Of a stretch of DNA of 64,000 nucleotides, positions 1 through 11,871 are shown in pieces. This stretch comes from Terfezia claveryi (taxonomy: Eukaryota > Ascomycota > Pezizomycetes > Pezizales > Pezizaceae). The stretch covers positions 1-64,000 of the forward strand of contig WHUX01000108.1 in the NCBI GenBank assembly GCA_015179025.1, given 5' to 3'. The notes below the pieces were generated by a model. It saw nothing but the letters and a program-made list of their open reading frames with translations, was not told the origin of the DNA and made no database searches. Position 1 is the stretch's first letter, and each line of letters starts with the position of its first letter. Made by a program: the position numbers and the translations under genes.

Positions 1-242
1 CATACCTATAGCCTTGGCTATCTGTGCCTTGGTGCCTCCATGCATAGTCTACAGCATGTTCTAGATGCTTAATCTTTTTTGACATCTTGGTACAATATCA
101 ATGCTCTTGTTATTGGGCAGAAATATCCATGTAGAGTTCTGAGACACTCATTTCAATATCATGTAGGTACTCTGTATAGGTATATATTGAATAGAACCTC
201 ATGTTCATCAGTTTTATAGGTCTTCAAAAGGAATGTTGGCTA
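1..242. other. Upstream flank of NLR1, separated from it by the copia insertion
   Basis: No gene is seen. The last bases before position 243 resemble the sequence upstream of NLR2 near 40425-40470 (both contain a TTGGCTAC stretch). In the NLR2 copy this leads directly into the AACACCAAC stretch that in NLR1 lies beyond 26405. This segment is therefore read as the NLR1 upstream region, displaced about 26 kb by the copia complex. Confidence 0.55.
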
Positions 243-247
243 CTTCC

Positions 248-531
248 TGTAAGATTACGAGGTTATGTAGTGAAGGAATCGTGAAGATAATTGATCATAT
301 ATATTCAAAAGAGAAGAGATATCTAGATATCGCTATAGACTTATTGCTATGGTCCCAGTGCTCTACTTCCCAAGAGATATTTCCTATGTACTTTCTGGCT
401 CTTTTATCCTTCATAGAATGTACCTGTTTTACCATATTCAGTTTCCCTGTATCTTTACCCTGTTCCACACAGTTTGCTATTTACGGACTTCTGTATTCCC
501 CGGGATTGTTCCATGTGAGAGTATTCCTACA
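248..531 (-). repeat. 3' LTR of the copia element
   Basis: 284 bp, same length as the partner at 26116-26399. By hand comparison I count about 21 differences, of which 19 are transitions, and in all 19 this copy carries T or A where the partner has C or G. This one-sided pattern points to RIP or to deamination of methylated cytosine in this copy. It overlaps short open frames that have no coding meaning. Confidence 0.85.
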
Positions 532-618
532 CTCTCCTTTACTCGAATGTCCATATCCCAAATCCTATTCCTCCCAACTGTTCTTCAGTCATATCAAGGA
601 TCGGGATTTTAGTTTCTC

Positions 619-3434
619 CTAAGCTTCGGAGGTACTTATCCATAACTCCTTCCATCCATTCAAAGTCGTCATCGGGAGGAGTTTGGTCAGCAGGTAGGCT
701 GGATTCTCTGTTCTAGGGATTGTGACTATTTTAAGCTTGTTCGTTTGTTGTTGTTGTCAGAGATAGTGGAATCGGTGCTTAATATGGCGACTTCTCCTGG
801 CGAATTTCAAGGTTTTACTCAGGTTGTAGGCTCCCTCGCTGTCTGTATAGAAGGTCGGGGTAATTGTGATCCCTAGTTCTTAGAGAAACTGTTGTATCCA
901 ACTGGCATCTTTTGCTCCCTCGCAGTCTGCTATGTATTCCACTTCCATTACTAAGAAAGATACTACGTCTTGCCTCCTGCTGTACCATCCAATCAGTTGT
1001 CTGCCAATTGTTATAAGGGCTTCTGTCTGAAATCGGGATCCTTCTCCCCCGTAAGCTGTATCCACATATATTCTTACTTCCAGATCATCAGCTTTCTTTA
1101 AGATAAGTCCATTGGATTTGGTGGAGAATAAATATCTCAAGACTCCCAGTACTGTCTTCTAGTTTTCTATGCTTGTATCCTTCGTCCTTCTCCCCAATAG
1201 GTTAACATGGACTAAGATTTCTGGTCGTGTCATTCGTGCTAGGAATAGTAGTTCCCCTACAATCACTTAGTATTTTAGGGGTATTTTATCGGTATTTTCA
1301 CTTGCTATATACGAGAGTGAATTTAAGGGAAGCGATCATGTTCTGCTACCCTGCTCGTCCTTCCCTAGGTACTGTTACTTCATCGATTCTATCAGGCGAG
1401 TTTGTGTTAGTATAACTTGTCCCTTTGACCAATGCAACTCCATTCCAAGCATATTCAAAGGTTTTCCTCGCTTGTTTAGCTCAACTCTTCCTTCAATGCC
1501 TTCTTCTACTTTATCAAGGTTCTCTTCTGTAGGCGCAATTCCGAGAAGGTCATCAATATGAGTTCCGATTATAATGTCATGGCTTTAAGTAGTGTAGGTT
1601 TCTTCATCTCCTATGCACTAGTATATTCCAAGTGTTGAGAGGATATCGCAGAGGGTTTTGAACCATTTATGGCCTGCTTGCTTTAGGCTATAGAGGGCTT
1701 TATCGAGCTTCCAGTACTCAACCTCTCCTTCCTCATTTATGTCGGTGATGTAGACATCATGTTCAAGGAGGGCTTGTAGGTATACGGCCACAACATCCCA
1801 TTGGTGGATTGCCCAATCTTGGTGGAGAGCAATGACTAGGAGGATTTTGAGCAGTTCAGGGCGCATCATTTGTGTATAGGTTTCGTCATAGTTAATACTT
1901 GCTTCTTGAGTGAACCCTCTCCCAACCTTGCGAGCTTTATATTTTTCGATACTTCCATCTGCTTTCCTTTTGACTAGGTATACCTATTTGGTGTCAATAA
2001 TCCATGTTCCTTCAGGGATTTCGGATTTATTGATCTTAGTATATACCCCATATCGATTCAATTGCTCTCATTCTTTAGCTCGAGCTTTAGTCTATTCTGG
2101 AGCTTGTAGAGAGCTGCGGGCTTGCTCATCGGTTAGATGATCTGGGTCAGCTCCTATTGCGAATATCTTCCTTTAAACTGGCTGTCACTCTGATTTCCTA
2201 GTACTAACCATATTTTCCCAATCTTAAGTAGTCTTTCTAGGCTTCTTTATTAGAGGTGGTGCCACGGGTTGGGAAATGTTGGTTTCCCTAGGCCCTTTAC
2301 TAGAGGCTTTATCTGGAGATTCTGAGCTGCTAGTCTCCGAATTTTCTATAGGGACTAGTCGGAGGGTGAGCTTAATCTGGCTAGTATATGTTCGCACTTG
2401 GTAGCTCTCGAAGCTTTCTATATAACCAATTATATTGGCTTCATAGCTTCTTGGAGAGAGCTTATCGGAGATGTCGTAATTAAAGCAGAGGACTCGCTGT
2501 CCAAATAGTCTTAGTTTTGTTCGCTCGTACTCTGGATCCTTTTTGAGTATAATTTCGATGGAAGTTTTTCCTTGAAGAGTTTTATGGGGAATCTTATTCT
2601 TTGTATAGGCTACCCAGCTCGAAGCTTTGTCCCACAGGCCTTTAAGTAGAGCTGACCCTATTAGAGTAGTTCTACTTATAGTAAGGATCATTCAGTTTGC
2701 CCATTCGATTATAGCATTTGTTTTGCTATACTTTGGGATAGTTTCTTTAGAGGTTATGCCTTGTTGCTTTAGTTCTTCTTGAAGCTCATTATTGTGGAAT
2801 TCTCCTCCCTAGTCTGCTTGAATTTGGCTGACTCGTAGGGTTGTGGCTGCTTCCAGTTTATTGATTATTTCAATTAATGCTTTTCTAGTCTTGCTTTTCT
2901 TTTGAAGGGGCTGTACAGCTATATACTGGCTAAAGTCATCCACAATCACTAGTAAATATCGATATTGTTTGCTAGGTGTGGGAGTTTCGATTGGCCCAAC
3001 AAGGTCTGCATGGACCCGTTCTAGAAGTCGGTTTGTCCTGATCTATAGATCTTTGGGCTGCTTGAGTGTAGCCAGTTTGGTGGCCTTCCCTTATTCACAC
3101 ACCTTGCATTGGATCTTTTCTTTCTGATCCTTCGGGTATTCGGGGAGAGTCTTGAGAGTATTATAGGAAATATGTCCATACCTTTCATGTAGGCTAATTG
3201 CAGTTTTCTTACTAGTTCCCTCGATCCTTTTGATTCCTACTCTCTTCCAGTTTTTGACTGTGTTCTCAAGCTTGATCCATATCCCATCAATATCTCAATC
3301 CATTTTATAGAGTATTTTCCTTCCTGTTTTTAGCTCTACCTTGCCCTTTTTTTGTTACATGACCAAGTCCTCTGGCATCCGAAGGCCGCTAATAATGTTG
3401 CTGTATATGGGGTCATATAAGCATTGCTAGTGTG
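619..3434 (-). pseudogene. Copia pol, integrase-RT-RNase H portion (broken)
   Basis: Read on the minus strand from 3434 down, the recognisable parts come in this order. First is a GAG-pre-integrase segment with the HERYGH motif (about 3110-3230). Next is the integrase core, with VIVDDFS and a D-x-GGEF segment interrupted by a stop (2790-3030). Then come the integrase C-terminal and linker region (2224-2691), reverse transcriptase (1450-1870 and upstream, with the catalytic IDD in GTHIDDLL near 1540-1570), and RNase H (700-1140, with YVDTAYGG and the EVEYIADCEGAKDASW segment). Several in-frame stops and frame changes break it, mostly at former Gln, Arg or Trp codons. Copia polymerases make cDNA and integrate it; this copy cannot. 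The frame ends with a TAG at 619-621, about 90 bp before the LTR. Confidence 0.85.
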
Positions 3435-3577
3435 CGCATTGGCTTGAGTTGAGGCGAGTTCTACTACTATTTTTCCTACTAGGTACTGACTCGCACTGAC
3501 GCCCATTCTTCCGAAGCTAACTCGCCGCCAACTCGGTGACTACTCGGTGATCAACCGAGTCCTTGCCAAGAATTAGT
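3428..3577. repeat. Possible short inverted-repeat element at the left copia break
   Basis: The segment starts CTAGTGTGCGCATTGGCTTG and ends CCTTGCCAAGAATTAG, giving loosely inverted ends of the CTAA..CTTGGC type. It is rich in CTCGG/CCGAG palindromes. A related sequence sits at 23669-23758, next to the right copia break. No target duplication could be fixed, so the element and its exact limits are uncertain. Confidence 0.3.
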
Positions 3578-3624
3578 CACCCATATTTCACCTCGGTCTT
3601 GGTTTCGTGTTTTCTCTATTATCT

Positions 3625-3961
3625 GTCATGGATCGCTCCTCCTGTCGTAGATCCGTCCTCCTGTCATGGATCCGTCCTCCTATCATGGATCTGTCCTCCT
3701 GTCACAGATCCGTCCTCCTATCACGGATTGCCCTGCCTGTTATGGATTCCTCCTCCTGTTACGGACTTGAACTTTTCCTTCCCGCTCAATCCTTACCGCC
3801 ATTTCTCAACTGCATTCTACTAGTGGCTAACCTTCCGTCTATTCCCCCATCATTCTCCTGTATAATCTTACCCTGCCTTGCGTGCTAATGTGAATTACAT
3901 TTGTTAATACCTTATCAATTTCTGTACACTCTGATGCTCATAAAACGAATCGCTTTAATTC
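3625..3961 (+). repeat. 337-bp direct repeat, copy 1 (19-bp GTCAYGGATC units)
   Basis: The first part is eight tandem 19-bp units built on GTCATGGATCCGTCCTCCT. A unique stretch of about 180 bp follows, ending near GCTTTAAT. The same arrangement, same unit number and near-identical length occurs in the same orientation at 23245-23580. Differences between copies are mainly C/T and G/A. It may be a terminal or subterminal part of a transposon. Confidence 0.7.
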
Positions 3962-4069
3962 TGCAAACATAGAAACCTAAACTAACCGACAAATTCCCAA
4001 TACTCATGTCTAAACAAATCTCAATATCTCAAGATCGAGGTAAAGTAATTCTCCGATCCCGCTTATACC

Positions 4070-6739
4070 TATGCCTGGGCACGAGACGTCTCGAGACTTT
4101 TGCCAATGCACCCAAGATAATTGTATTCGAACTCATGAGCTAGCTACCTAATCATCATCATCTTCACCTTCGATTTCCAGATCCCCTTCCATTCCCTCTT
4201 CCACCAACCCTTGCTCTAAAATCATGTCTAGCAGTGTAAACTCATCAAACCCCAACCAATACTTGCAACACATGATCACATTAGCCATTCCCTCTGTCAT
4301 AGCACTTCTCCGCTTAGTTAAAACATTCCCTGCAATAGAAAAACAATATTCAGAAGTACACTGGTAGCAGGAATAGCAAGATAATCTCGAGCCATGCGAC
4401 TAAGGTTAGGAAATCAAGACTTATAAGTACGCCACCATTCAATTGAATCAACCTGCAGAAGTTCAACCTTTTCCTCCAAAAATATATCCACCTCCAACAT
4501 CTCTGAAATTGTGCTGCTGGCTTGTGAAGAACCAAATACCACCATCATGAAGTTATCATCAAGGTAGTTGGAGCTTTGCACTGGAGGTAGAGTAGAAGGG
4601 CATAAGGATGCAGCAAAAGGAGCATACTGGTTCTGATAAATGCACTAGATAGCTTTTTCTGCTTCTGTGATCCACTCGGTTCACCATCTAAGGTTCCAGA
4701 ATATTTGAACTTTACATCGTGGATCCAACATAGTTGCAATTGCTTGTGCAGAACCAGTTTTGCTATGATATTTATTAAGCTTCTGCCAGCTAGCAGTACA
4801 AGCCTCATGGAAAATCGATTTCTGATTGCGCTCTCACTCTACTATGGTCTCTAAACGAGTTGCTAATACTGAGAAGTATGGCAGCTGTGCAGACAAGGTA
4901 GGATAGCTACTTCCACTCAAATGTTCAGTAGCTTTAATAAAGATATTGAGAATATCTTTAAGTTTTTGAAGTAGAGACCATTCATCGGCATAAATTTGTA
5001 AACTCCGCAAGCGTTCTTCCAATCTAAAGTAGTCAGTATTTTTTTTAACAATCTCAGATTAGGATTATACATACTTGCATATTGTATCAATTGCAGGATG
5101 CAATTCCAAAATGTGTTCAAGCATAGCATATGTAGAATTCCAATGTACAGGCATATCCAAGATAGGGCGTTTAGATAGTATGCGTGCTGCTTGAGCTTAA
5201 GCTTTTAGAGATTCCCAGAGGCGATGTGATGATCGGATTTTTGCAATGATTTTGCGTGCTTTATAGGATGCGCATGCCAGTTGAGTTTCTTCTAGTTGAT
5301 TCTCAAAGTCTTCATCATCTTCATCATCAGCCAGATTTGCTTCATCCTGTACTGGAGTTGTATGAAGGGTTTTCAACAGCATCTGTACTGCCAAATTAAT
5401 AACATAACCCATACATCGAACATGTGTATCATCTTATTTAAATCCCGACAAATGACCTTTTCTTTCTAGCCTTCGAAACATAGCAGTATTAACAGATGCA
5501 GAGTCAGCTGTAACAGCACGAATAGCTCGTACTACATGAAATTTTTGCAAACATGTAACAAGAACCTGACCTAAAGCTTGTGCAGAATGACTTCCCTCCA
5601 AACGTTCAAAACCTAATAATAATGACCTAAACTTCCAAGTAACAGGTTCAATAAAATGCGCAGTAATTCCCAAAAATGGTATTTGAGTAGATGAACTCCA
5701 TGCATCCAAAGTAATACTAACCTTACCTCCATAAGTAACTGTAAACTCATGCAGCATATTCTGAATGTGAGGTAATAGCTTAGAATATAAACTCATAATA
5801 TCACGAGATGCAGTATGTCTGGATATCATAATAGTAGCAGGATTGCAATATTGAAGTAACTCCCGAAAACTGGAATTTTCAACAATAGATAAAGAAGCAT
5901 TGGTATTAATTAGAAAAGAAGATATATACTTGTGTAATACCTTATTATCAAATCGGTCTACTTGTTTTCTTGTACTTGCTGTTTTCCCTTGCGCCATAAC
6001 ACTGAACGGAGTCTGCTCCATTGTTGTAGTACCTGAAGATTTCGCTAGCTATTCCAGTCGTTGTATTTCTTCTTCTTGACTAGTTGGGAGCAAAGGATGT
6101 CGCTATCAGAAATGTCATAGCTGTAAACTAGAAGTAGTAGATTTTGCTTCTACAGTCCACTCCCCTCTTGTGCAGTGCGTACAGTAGATAATATGCTTAC
6201 TTTCATCATGTTCCAATGTCTTTCGAATTAATATCTTGCAGGTATATATATAACTGCTGAATTTCCGTGAGCATACAGTTCCGCTAATAGTATGTGAGTC
6301 CCTGCCAAAGCCATAATATATTCATCTGGTGTACGAGCAGCCGATATGGAAATTTGGCTCATTGTTGGCAACGAAGTTAACAATTTTAGCTGTAGAAGAG
6401 AAATATATAGAAAATAAGTAGAGAAGGTAGAGAAGAGAACGAGAAGGAGAAGGAATAGTTATCTTGGCCAGCTACCTTTAGTACTAAAAAACATTAAGAT
6501 ATAAGAGTATTGTGCTAACTAGCTAACTTATATGCCGAGACACTGGTTACAACCAATTGTATATCGTAACACTGGTCACAATACTAGTCGCAACCAATAA
6601 AAAAATATGTTTGCAGCCACTGAAAAATTTTCGCCGCCACTAATGAAAAGTCTCGAGACTGTCTCGAGACTTTTACCAAAGTGTCTCGAGACGTCTCGTC
6701 TCGTAAGTCTCGAGATGTCTTGTCTCGTGCCCAGGCCTA
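4070..6739 (-). mobile_element. hAT-family DNA transposon, complete ends
   Basis: The left end reads TATGCCTGGGCACGAGAC and the right end is its inverted counterpart, ending in CCCAGGCCTA. The flanking 8 bp are identical, CTTATACC at 4062-4069 and 6740-6747, the target size typical of hAT. Subterminal zones are packed with the palindrome GTCTCGAGAC, a likely transposase-binding array. The single gene is a broken transposase on the minus strand. The same TIR core is found on the MITE at 47898-48535. Confidence 0.9.
4148..6362 (-). pseudogene. hAT transposase (broken)
   Basis: Read from 6362 (MSQISISAAR) downward. A decayed BED-type zinc-finger region (HIIYCTHC near 6180) is followed by the catalytic-region frame at 6021-5434, which includes VSITLDAWSSS and VTADSASVN. 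RCMGYVINLAVQ follows at about 5400, an acidic insert at 5290-5340, and a C-terminal hAT dimerisation region at about 4350-4480 with WWRTYKSWFP and PATSVHSEYCFS-type motifs in shifting frames. It ends with four Asp codons and TAG at 4148. Multiple stops and frameshifts separate the pieces, so it is inactive. Confidence 0.8.
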
Positions 6740-6747
6740 CTTATACC

Positions 6748-7084
6748 ACCCTCTCACATAAAACCGGCCCTCCCATATACCATCAAAAAGAAAGCAAACT
6801 GAATCAAAAAGTAACTCCCAACAGAAATAGATAAAGAAATGTTACCTATGAAATCCTCAAAACTCCAGCTGTCCCATATAACAACTAAAATAGCAAACCT
6901 AAATGAAGAAAGTACTCCCAATATAGAAAAGAAATTTTCCCTAGAACCTGCACTAATACTTACCTACCAGTATACCTCACATGTTATCAACACCCCTACC
7001 CACTCATACTTTGTAGTTCCTATGCTATGTAGGTTGCAGTTTCTTCTGAAACCTGCTTGCCATCAATGGCGTCAGATTCATAGA
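6748..7084. other. Gap with no recognised feature
   Basis: This A/C-rich stretch lies between the hAT element and the second transposase remnant. The short open frames here have no recognisable motif and are not supported. Confidence 0.5.
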
Positions 7085-10037
7085 CTATAATAAATGGTGC
7101 TTTCGAGCACTTCGATGTAGAGTTGAAGGAGATGGTGTTGCTGCTTGCCCACACAATAGACTTCGATGGAATAAGTTGGACATACCTGAGGTAGAATCTT
7201 CTATGAAACTATGCGATAGGCTAGTATTCTCGGACGCTAAATCTGCCAGGTGATTTAGGAGGTACTCGTCCATTATTCGGCTCCCAGCTACTTCCGTATC
7301 ACAATCTGTATCTGAATCCGTGTCTATTTGTCCCTGAATGGTATCTAGGGACTGTGCTACCATGCGGTGGAGGAAGTCTGCATCATAGCTGAGAGCTTAT
7401 TTCTCCAGCATTACCTTACCTTCATCCAAATCAGCTATGCCTTCTTCTACATGTGCTGGTCGAATTTGTGCCTCTGGGGTTCCATATTTTACATGTACAG
7501 CATCCCATGATTTGGTCAACATCAGCGTAGTTATCATCTGGTAACCCATTCTGTTGCGTTGGTATGGCAAAAAATTTCGAGCACTGCTGAATATTCACTT
7601 TACTGGGACAGATATGAGTGGAATGCTCAATATGTCCCTTGCCATTCATGCCAGCATGGGATATTCATTAGCATGCACCTTTCACCAGGATAGAGGGCAT
7701 TTCTCATTCAGTGTTGTTATCAGATTCGCTAGGTATCTCTTGATTTCTAGTACATCCTCCGATTGGCTTGTGGTACGCTCTTGTAGTCGACACATTATAT
7801 AGGATTATTCTCCATCATCCACTTGTATGTTATGAACTTGGGCTTCCAGCACGTACTTGGTGTAATTATGTTTAAAATAATCTTCGAACTGAACCCTAAG
7901 AAGTGAATTTGGTAAGAATTATATTTTTCTGTATATTACAGATGGTCTCCTATCATGGAAAATAGTGTCATGGAAAATGGTGTCACTGAAAATAGTGTCA
8001 CGGAAAATAGTGTCATGGAAAATGGTGTCACAGAAAACACATGGGCCAAAATAGTCATGTGCTGATGGAATTCATACGTACTTGTAATACTCCATGTATG
8101 AAATATAGTCCCCGTTCTGCTGTATACCACTTGGATCTTGGACATTGAGATTTCCCCAGTCATTATACAAGGATAATTTCTTAGATGGATCAAGGATAGT
8201 TGCAAGGTTGTAGATGAGAGATTGTTTTTTAGTCCTAGAATAATACTTCTTGAAGATCTACTGACACGCTTTTGTCGTGGAGAGAAACCTTGGAGCCTAG
8301 ATAGGATTAGCTGGAAGTTTGCGTATACGTTTCCGCTGTTTTTCTATGTGGTCAAAGATGTCATTGTAGATAAAGAATGCATTCTGTATAGTCATATGCT
8401 ACCCTGTAGAGATAGGATGAGTATAATCCGATAAAAGTTTCAGGAAAATAGTAGCCTCCTGAACTTGGTTCCACTCTTCTTGACTTAACTATAACTCTGA
8501 GTACTTGCTCTCTGTTGTAGATAGAGCGATCCATTACTTAATGTAGTACTGGAGCCTCAATGCTCGAGTAAGCATTTCAAAGGTTGAGTTCCAGCGAGTT
8601 TTAACGTCCTGGATAAGCCCCATGGGCGCACGGGAATCAGTTTGGAGTTCCTTGAATTGTGCCAGGCATTATGGGCTGGTTACTATAGCCTTACAGAGCT
8701 CTCAAACCTAGACAAATGTTAGCAATAGGATTCCGTGATGCGTATTAGTCTTTCGTGACATGTCCGCCATTCCATAACATGTCCGCCATTCCATAACATC
8801 TTTATTGAGCAGCTCAGAAGATGACTTACTTTGCAAACAGGTTGTACGAATATACCTGGAGCATAAATCTACAGTGCTCTGATTAAAGACTCAATAGCAG
8901 GGGTGGACGAGGCAGTATCATTATTATCTGGGTTCGACCTGAGTTCTTTCATAAACTGGTTGCTTACTAGTGCAATGACATGTGTGAGGCAGGGAAGTCG
9001 GTATTACTGGGGGTCCCATTTAGCACCAAATATATTGGCTTGTAAATACTTAGCCAATGCTGCATTGATACTCGCGTTGTCTAAAACGATGGCCAAGACT
9101 CGGTTCGAAATGCCATATTCCCGAATTAAATTCCCTAGCTGATTACCCAAGTGCATAGCATTATGAGCTTCCCCACCTAGGTACTGGAATCCAATCATAT
9201 GTTAGTACAGCTGCCAATCCTAGTCTATATAATGGAGTGTTGTGCCCATGAACACTAACTTGTTCGGAGAAGTCTAACAGTCTGTAGTGAGGTGGAGGAA
9301 TGTATCTTCCGGAAGGCTTTTTTGAAGCTTCTGTTGAACTTCAGTGGCATAGTGATGTATGCTCTAGCGAAGTGTTGTCGCACAGGGGATATTAATCCCA
9401 GATCTAAGAAATTTCAGGAGATGCTGGAACTGCGGATATTCGATGGTTTAGAAAGGTAAGTTTGTACCAATTACAGTTTTCATGAGTTCATGTTTGAAGC
9501 GATCATCACTGAATTGCAATTCGGGGGATTGTGCAACTGCAGGTGTTGTCTACTTATAACGTGAGCCTATGCCCAATTATTGCAGGTAGGTACGAATTAT
9601 ATAATTACCTTCCCAAACAGGGTTGAAATGTCTTAATTCTTTTGCCCACTAGCAGAGCGGCACCTGCCCGAGCTGAGATGAGTTCTCATATATGTCGTAC
9701 CTATATTAAAGGCACTAGGGTGTTGTAAGGTACCCTTGCAAGCTAAGCAAAATATGAATGGCTCACTGTTATGAATCTTAGCCCCTTGTCCAAATTGGGC
9801 CCAGTGCACTGCTGTTCTGAGCTTAGAATCCCATCGTAGTAGGTTAATATTATTACTTCTTAGATCTTTAGCCAGATTGTCGTAGAGCCTGCCTGCCCAC
9901 TCGGTCATTTCCCACCATGCATCAAATGGTGCAGATTGTTCGGCTTCCTACTGGAAAGCTATCCCGCCTAATATTCTAGTGAGAGTGGAAACTATTGGGC
10001 TCGATTGACGTATGGGTACACTTGGAGATAGAGACAT
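7085..10037 (-). pseudogene. Second hAT-type transposase, different lineage (broken)
   Basis: A plausible start at 10037 opens a frame MSLSPSVPIRQS that runs, through one stop, into an N-terminal region at 9908-9633. That region has a zinc-finger-like FIFCLACKG segment with later His and Cys. A catalytic-region block with AIVLDNASINAALA is at 9198-9004. A segment LATILDPSKKL near 8200 and the dimerisation motif ARDILSIPLISVPV near 7620-7650 mark the C-terminal half, and an acidic tail ends at 7085. Many stops and frame changes are present. It shares no obvious TIR with the element at 4070-6739, and its own ends were not found. A gypsy element sits only about 120 bp upstream of the start codon. 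Confidence 0.7.
7953..8042. repeat. 15-bp minisatellite, six units, GTCAYGGAAAAT type
   Basis: Six tandem units of the form TCATGGAAAATAGTG lie inside the second hAT transposase remnant. They interrupt its reading frame between two recognisable blocks. The core TCAYGGA matches the motif of the other clusters in 3625-23580. Confidence 0.75.
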
Positions 10038-10158
10038 GTTGGAGTATAGGACTAGTAGTGCAAGTTCGTCTGGCTATTGTATTCCTGGGAGTTGGTGATA
10101 ATAGATTTGGAAGGGCAGTAGGGAAGAGAGGCCTATTTATTCACATTCTGAGAGCATT

Positions 10159-10653
10159 TGTCACAACCGTCCTTGCCTGGCCGGGTTTGAGAGTCAGACG
10201 AAATTCCGTCCGACTCTCGTTATTGTTGATTGATATCGTTGTTATCTCTGTTCCCGAGATAAGGGGTCTCGGGAACCTTATTCCTTCCAGTGGCCTTGGC
10301 CAGGAAGGAAGCCTATATATATAGCTTGCTTTCTCCGCCCTCTCGTTGGATCCCCATCCAATGTCTTGTATATCCAATACAGGGCCTTGCTTCTCTCCAC
10401 GTTGGTGCATCTTCCTTGTGCACCTCCTTGCCTTGTCTCTGCAGCCCAGCTGCCTCCCTTGACATATGCGGCAACTGCTTCCGCGTGTCTCGTATCCCTT
10501 ACCCTCTGCCTCTCTTGCCTCTTGCCCTTGCCTCCCATCTCAGCCTCCCCCTAGTCATACACGTAGTGTTCCTACGTTGTGTGTGTGTTATCCTAGCCTT
10601 GCCCTTGCCCCGGCGTACCCCTTAGTCGCCTTGCCCCCAGAGCCGTCGTTACA
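10159..10653 (+). repeat. 5' LTR of the gypsy element
   Basis: 495 bp, starting TGTCACAACCGTCC and ending CGTTACA. It is closely similar to 15735-16228. Short open frames on both strands here are LTR sequence and not genes. Confidence 0.9.
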
Positions 10654-10689
10654 CTACATTGGATATTCTCGACCAACTGGTACGCTGTC

Positions 10690-11871
10690 ATGTCCGGAAC
10701 CCCTCCACCCACTATCAGGTTTCAAACCTAGAGGAACTCCCCTATACCCTCAGGCCCGAACGAATTGAATGCCTATCGTCGAGAGATCATCAACATCTTC
10801 GAGGCCATGGATGCCATCGGGGCCGAACTCGGCAATAGCTTGGCTGTGGTGGAACGAAAACTGAGATCTGCCGATGAAGAAATCATAGTACTCCAAAACG
10901 ACCTCGACAATGCCAACATTGCTCTGGCCAACGAACGAACCACGATCCAGACCCTCAACCGCGCTATGGCCGCTATGTTGGCAACCCCACCCTCCGTACT
11001 AGCTGCCAAAACCGAAAGTATTCCAACCCCCCCCAAATTCAATGGGATAGGGCTCGCCTCCGAGCCTAGAAGAACTCGGTAAACCTCAAACTCAATGGGG
11101 ACTCAGCCAGATTCCCATCCGAGCAACTCCGATTGGCTTATGTCTTTGCTCTGCTGGAGGGCAAAGCAGTAGATCAAATCCAGCCATATGTCCTTAAGAC
11201 TGGGATTAAGCTTGATAACATCCTAGCACTCTTCACTATCCTGGATAGGGCTTTTAGGGACCCTGATGCAGTGGGCACTGCTAGTTGAGCCCTCCGGGCC
11301 CTAAAACAACACAACTCGGACCTGTCTATATATGTGGCGGAGTTCTCAAAACTGGCCGCGGATGTACTATAGAATGATCAGGCCAAGTTCGAACAATTTC
11401 AGGAGGGACTTCGCGATGAACTGCAACAAGCCATGGTTACCCTCCCCGAGGTTGGGACCCTTGGCGAATTGATTGACCAGGCTTCTCGGGTGGAGCAGCG
11501 GATGTCCCGCTTTGTCACCGCCCAACCTTCCGCCCAGCCATTCGTATACTCCAACAACAGCAGCCCCAGCAACAAACCACCTCGACCCTAGCCCCCGCCA
11601 ATAAAGCAGCTCACATCTTGCTCGTGGCTGGCAGACCAGCCCCATGGACCTATCCATGGGCAGGCCCCACTTGACTCAAAAAGAAAGGGAACGCCGCCGG
11701 AATAATGGGCTATGCATAGTCTGTGGGAAGGCTGACCACTTCATTATGGCCTGTCCCCTTCGAAAAAACCACTCCCTGGCCATCCACACCATCTCCAACC
11801 ACCCAGCCAATGCCCCAGACCCTAGGATTGTGGAGGTGGACGAGTTGGGAAAAGCCCTGTCCCTTGCCTAG
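10690..11871 (+). pseudogene. Gypsy gag (broken)
   Basis: A start at 10690 (MSGTPPPTIRF) leads, through a stop, to NAYRREIINIFEAMD at 10765, a coiled-coil-like segment (10800-10960), and the capsid-like region at about 11060-11510. A CCHC knuckle, CIVCGKADHFIMACP, lies at 11718-11760. Gag packages element RNA and its zinc knuckle binds it. The frame closes at 11869-11871; pol continues in another frame, so expression would need a frameshift, or a base has been lost. Stops near 11290 and 11370 show decay. Confidence 0.8.

Noticed and set aside
233..622. 129-codon open frame at the left end
   Set aside because: It covers the copia LTR on the sense opposite to the element, and the same frame appears in the other LTR (25939-26448).
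3563..3888. Ser/Cys/Leu-rich proteins with SVLLSWI-type repeats
   Set aside because: They are translations of the 19-bp DNA repeat, repeated at 23190-23507.
7953..8042. Regular short repeats resembling a CRISPR array
   Set aside because: The units are direct tandem repeats without unique spacers, and the surrounding genes are eukaryotic transposon genes with introns.
10278..10768. Several overlapping open frames on both strands with Pro/Leu/Cys-rich products
   Set aside because: They lie inside or next to the gypsy LTR and recur in the right LTR (15720-16272), so they are LTR sequence.
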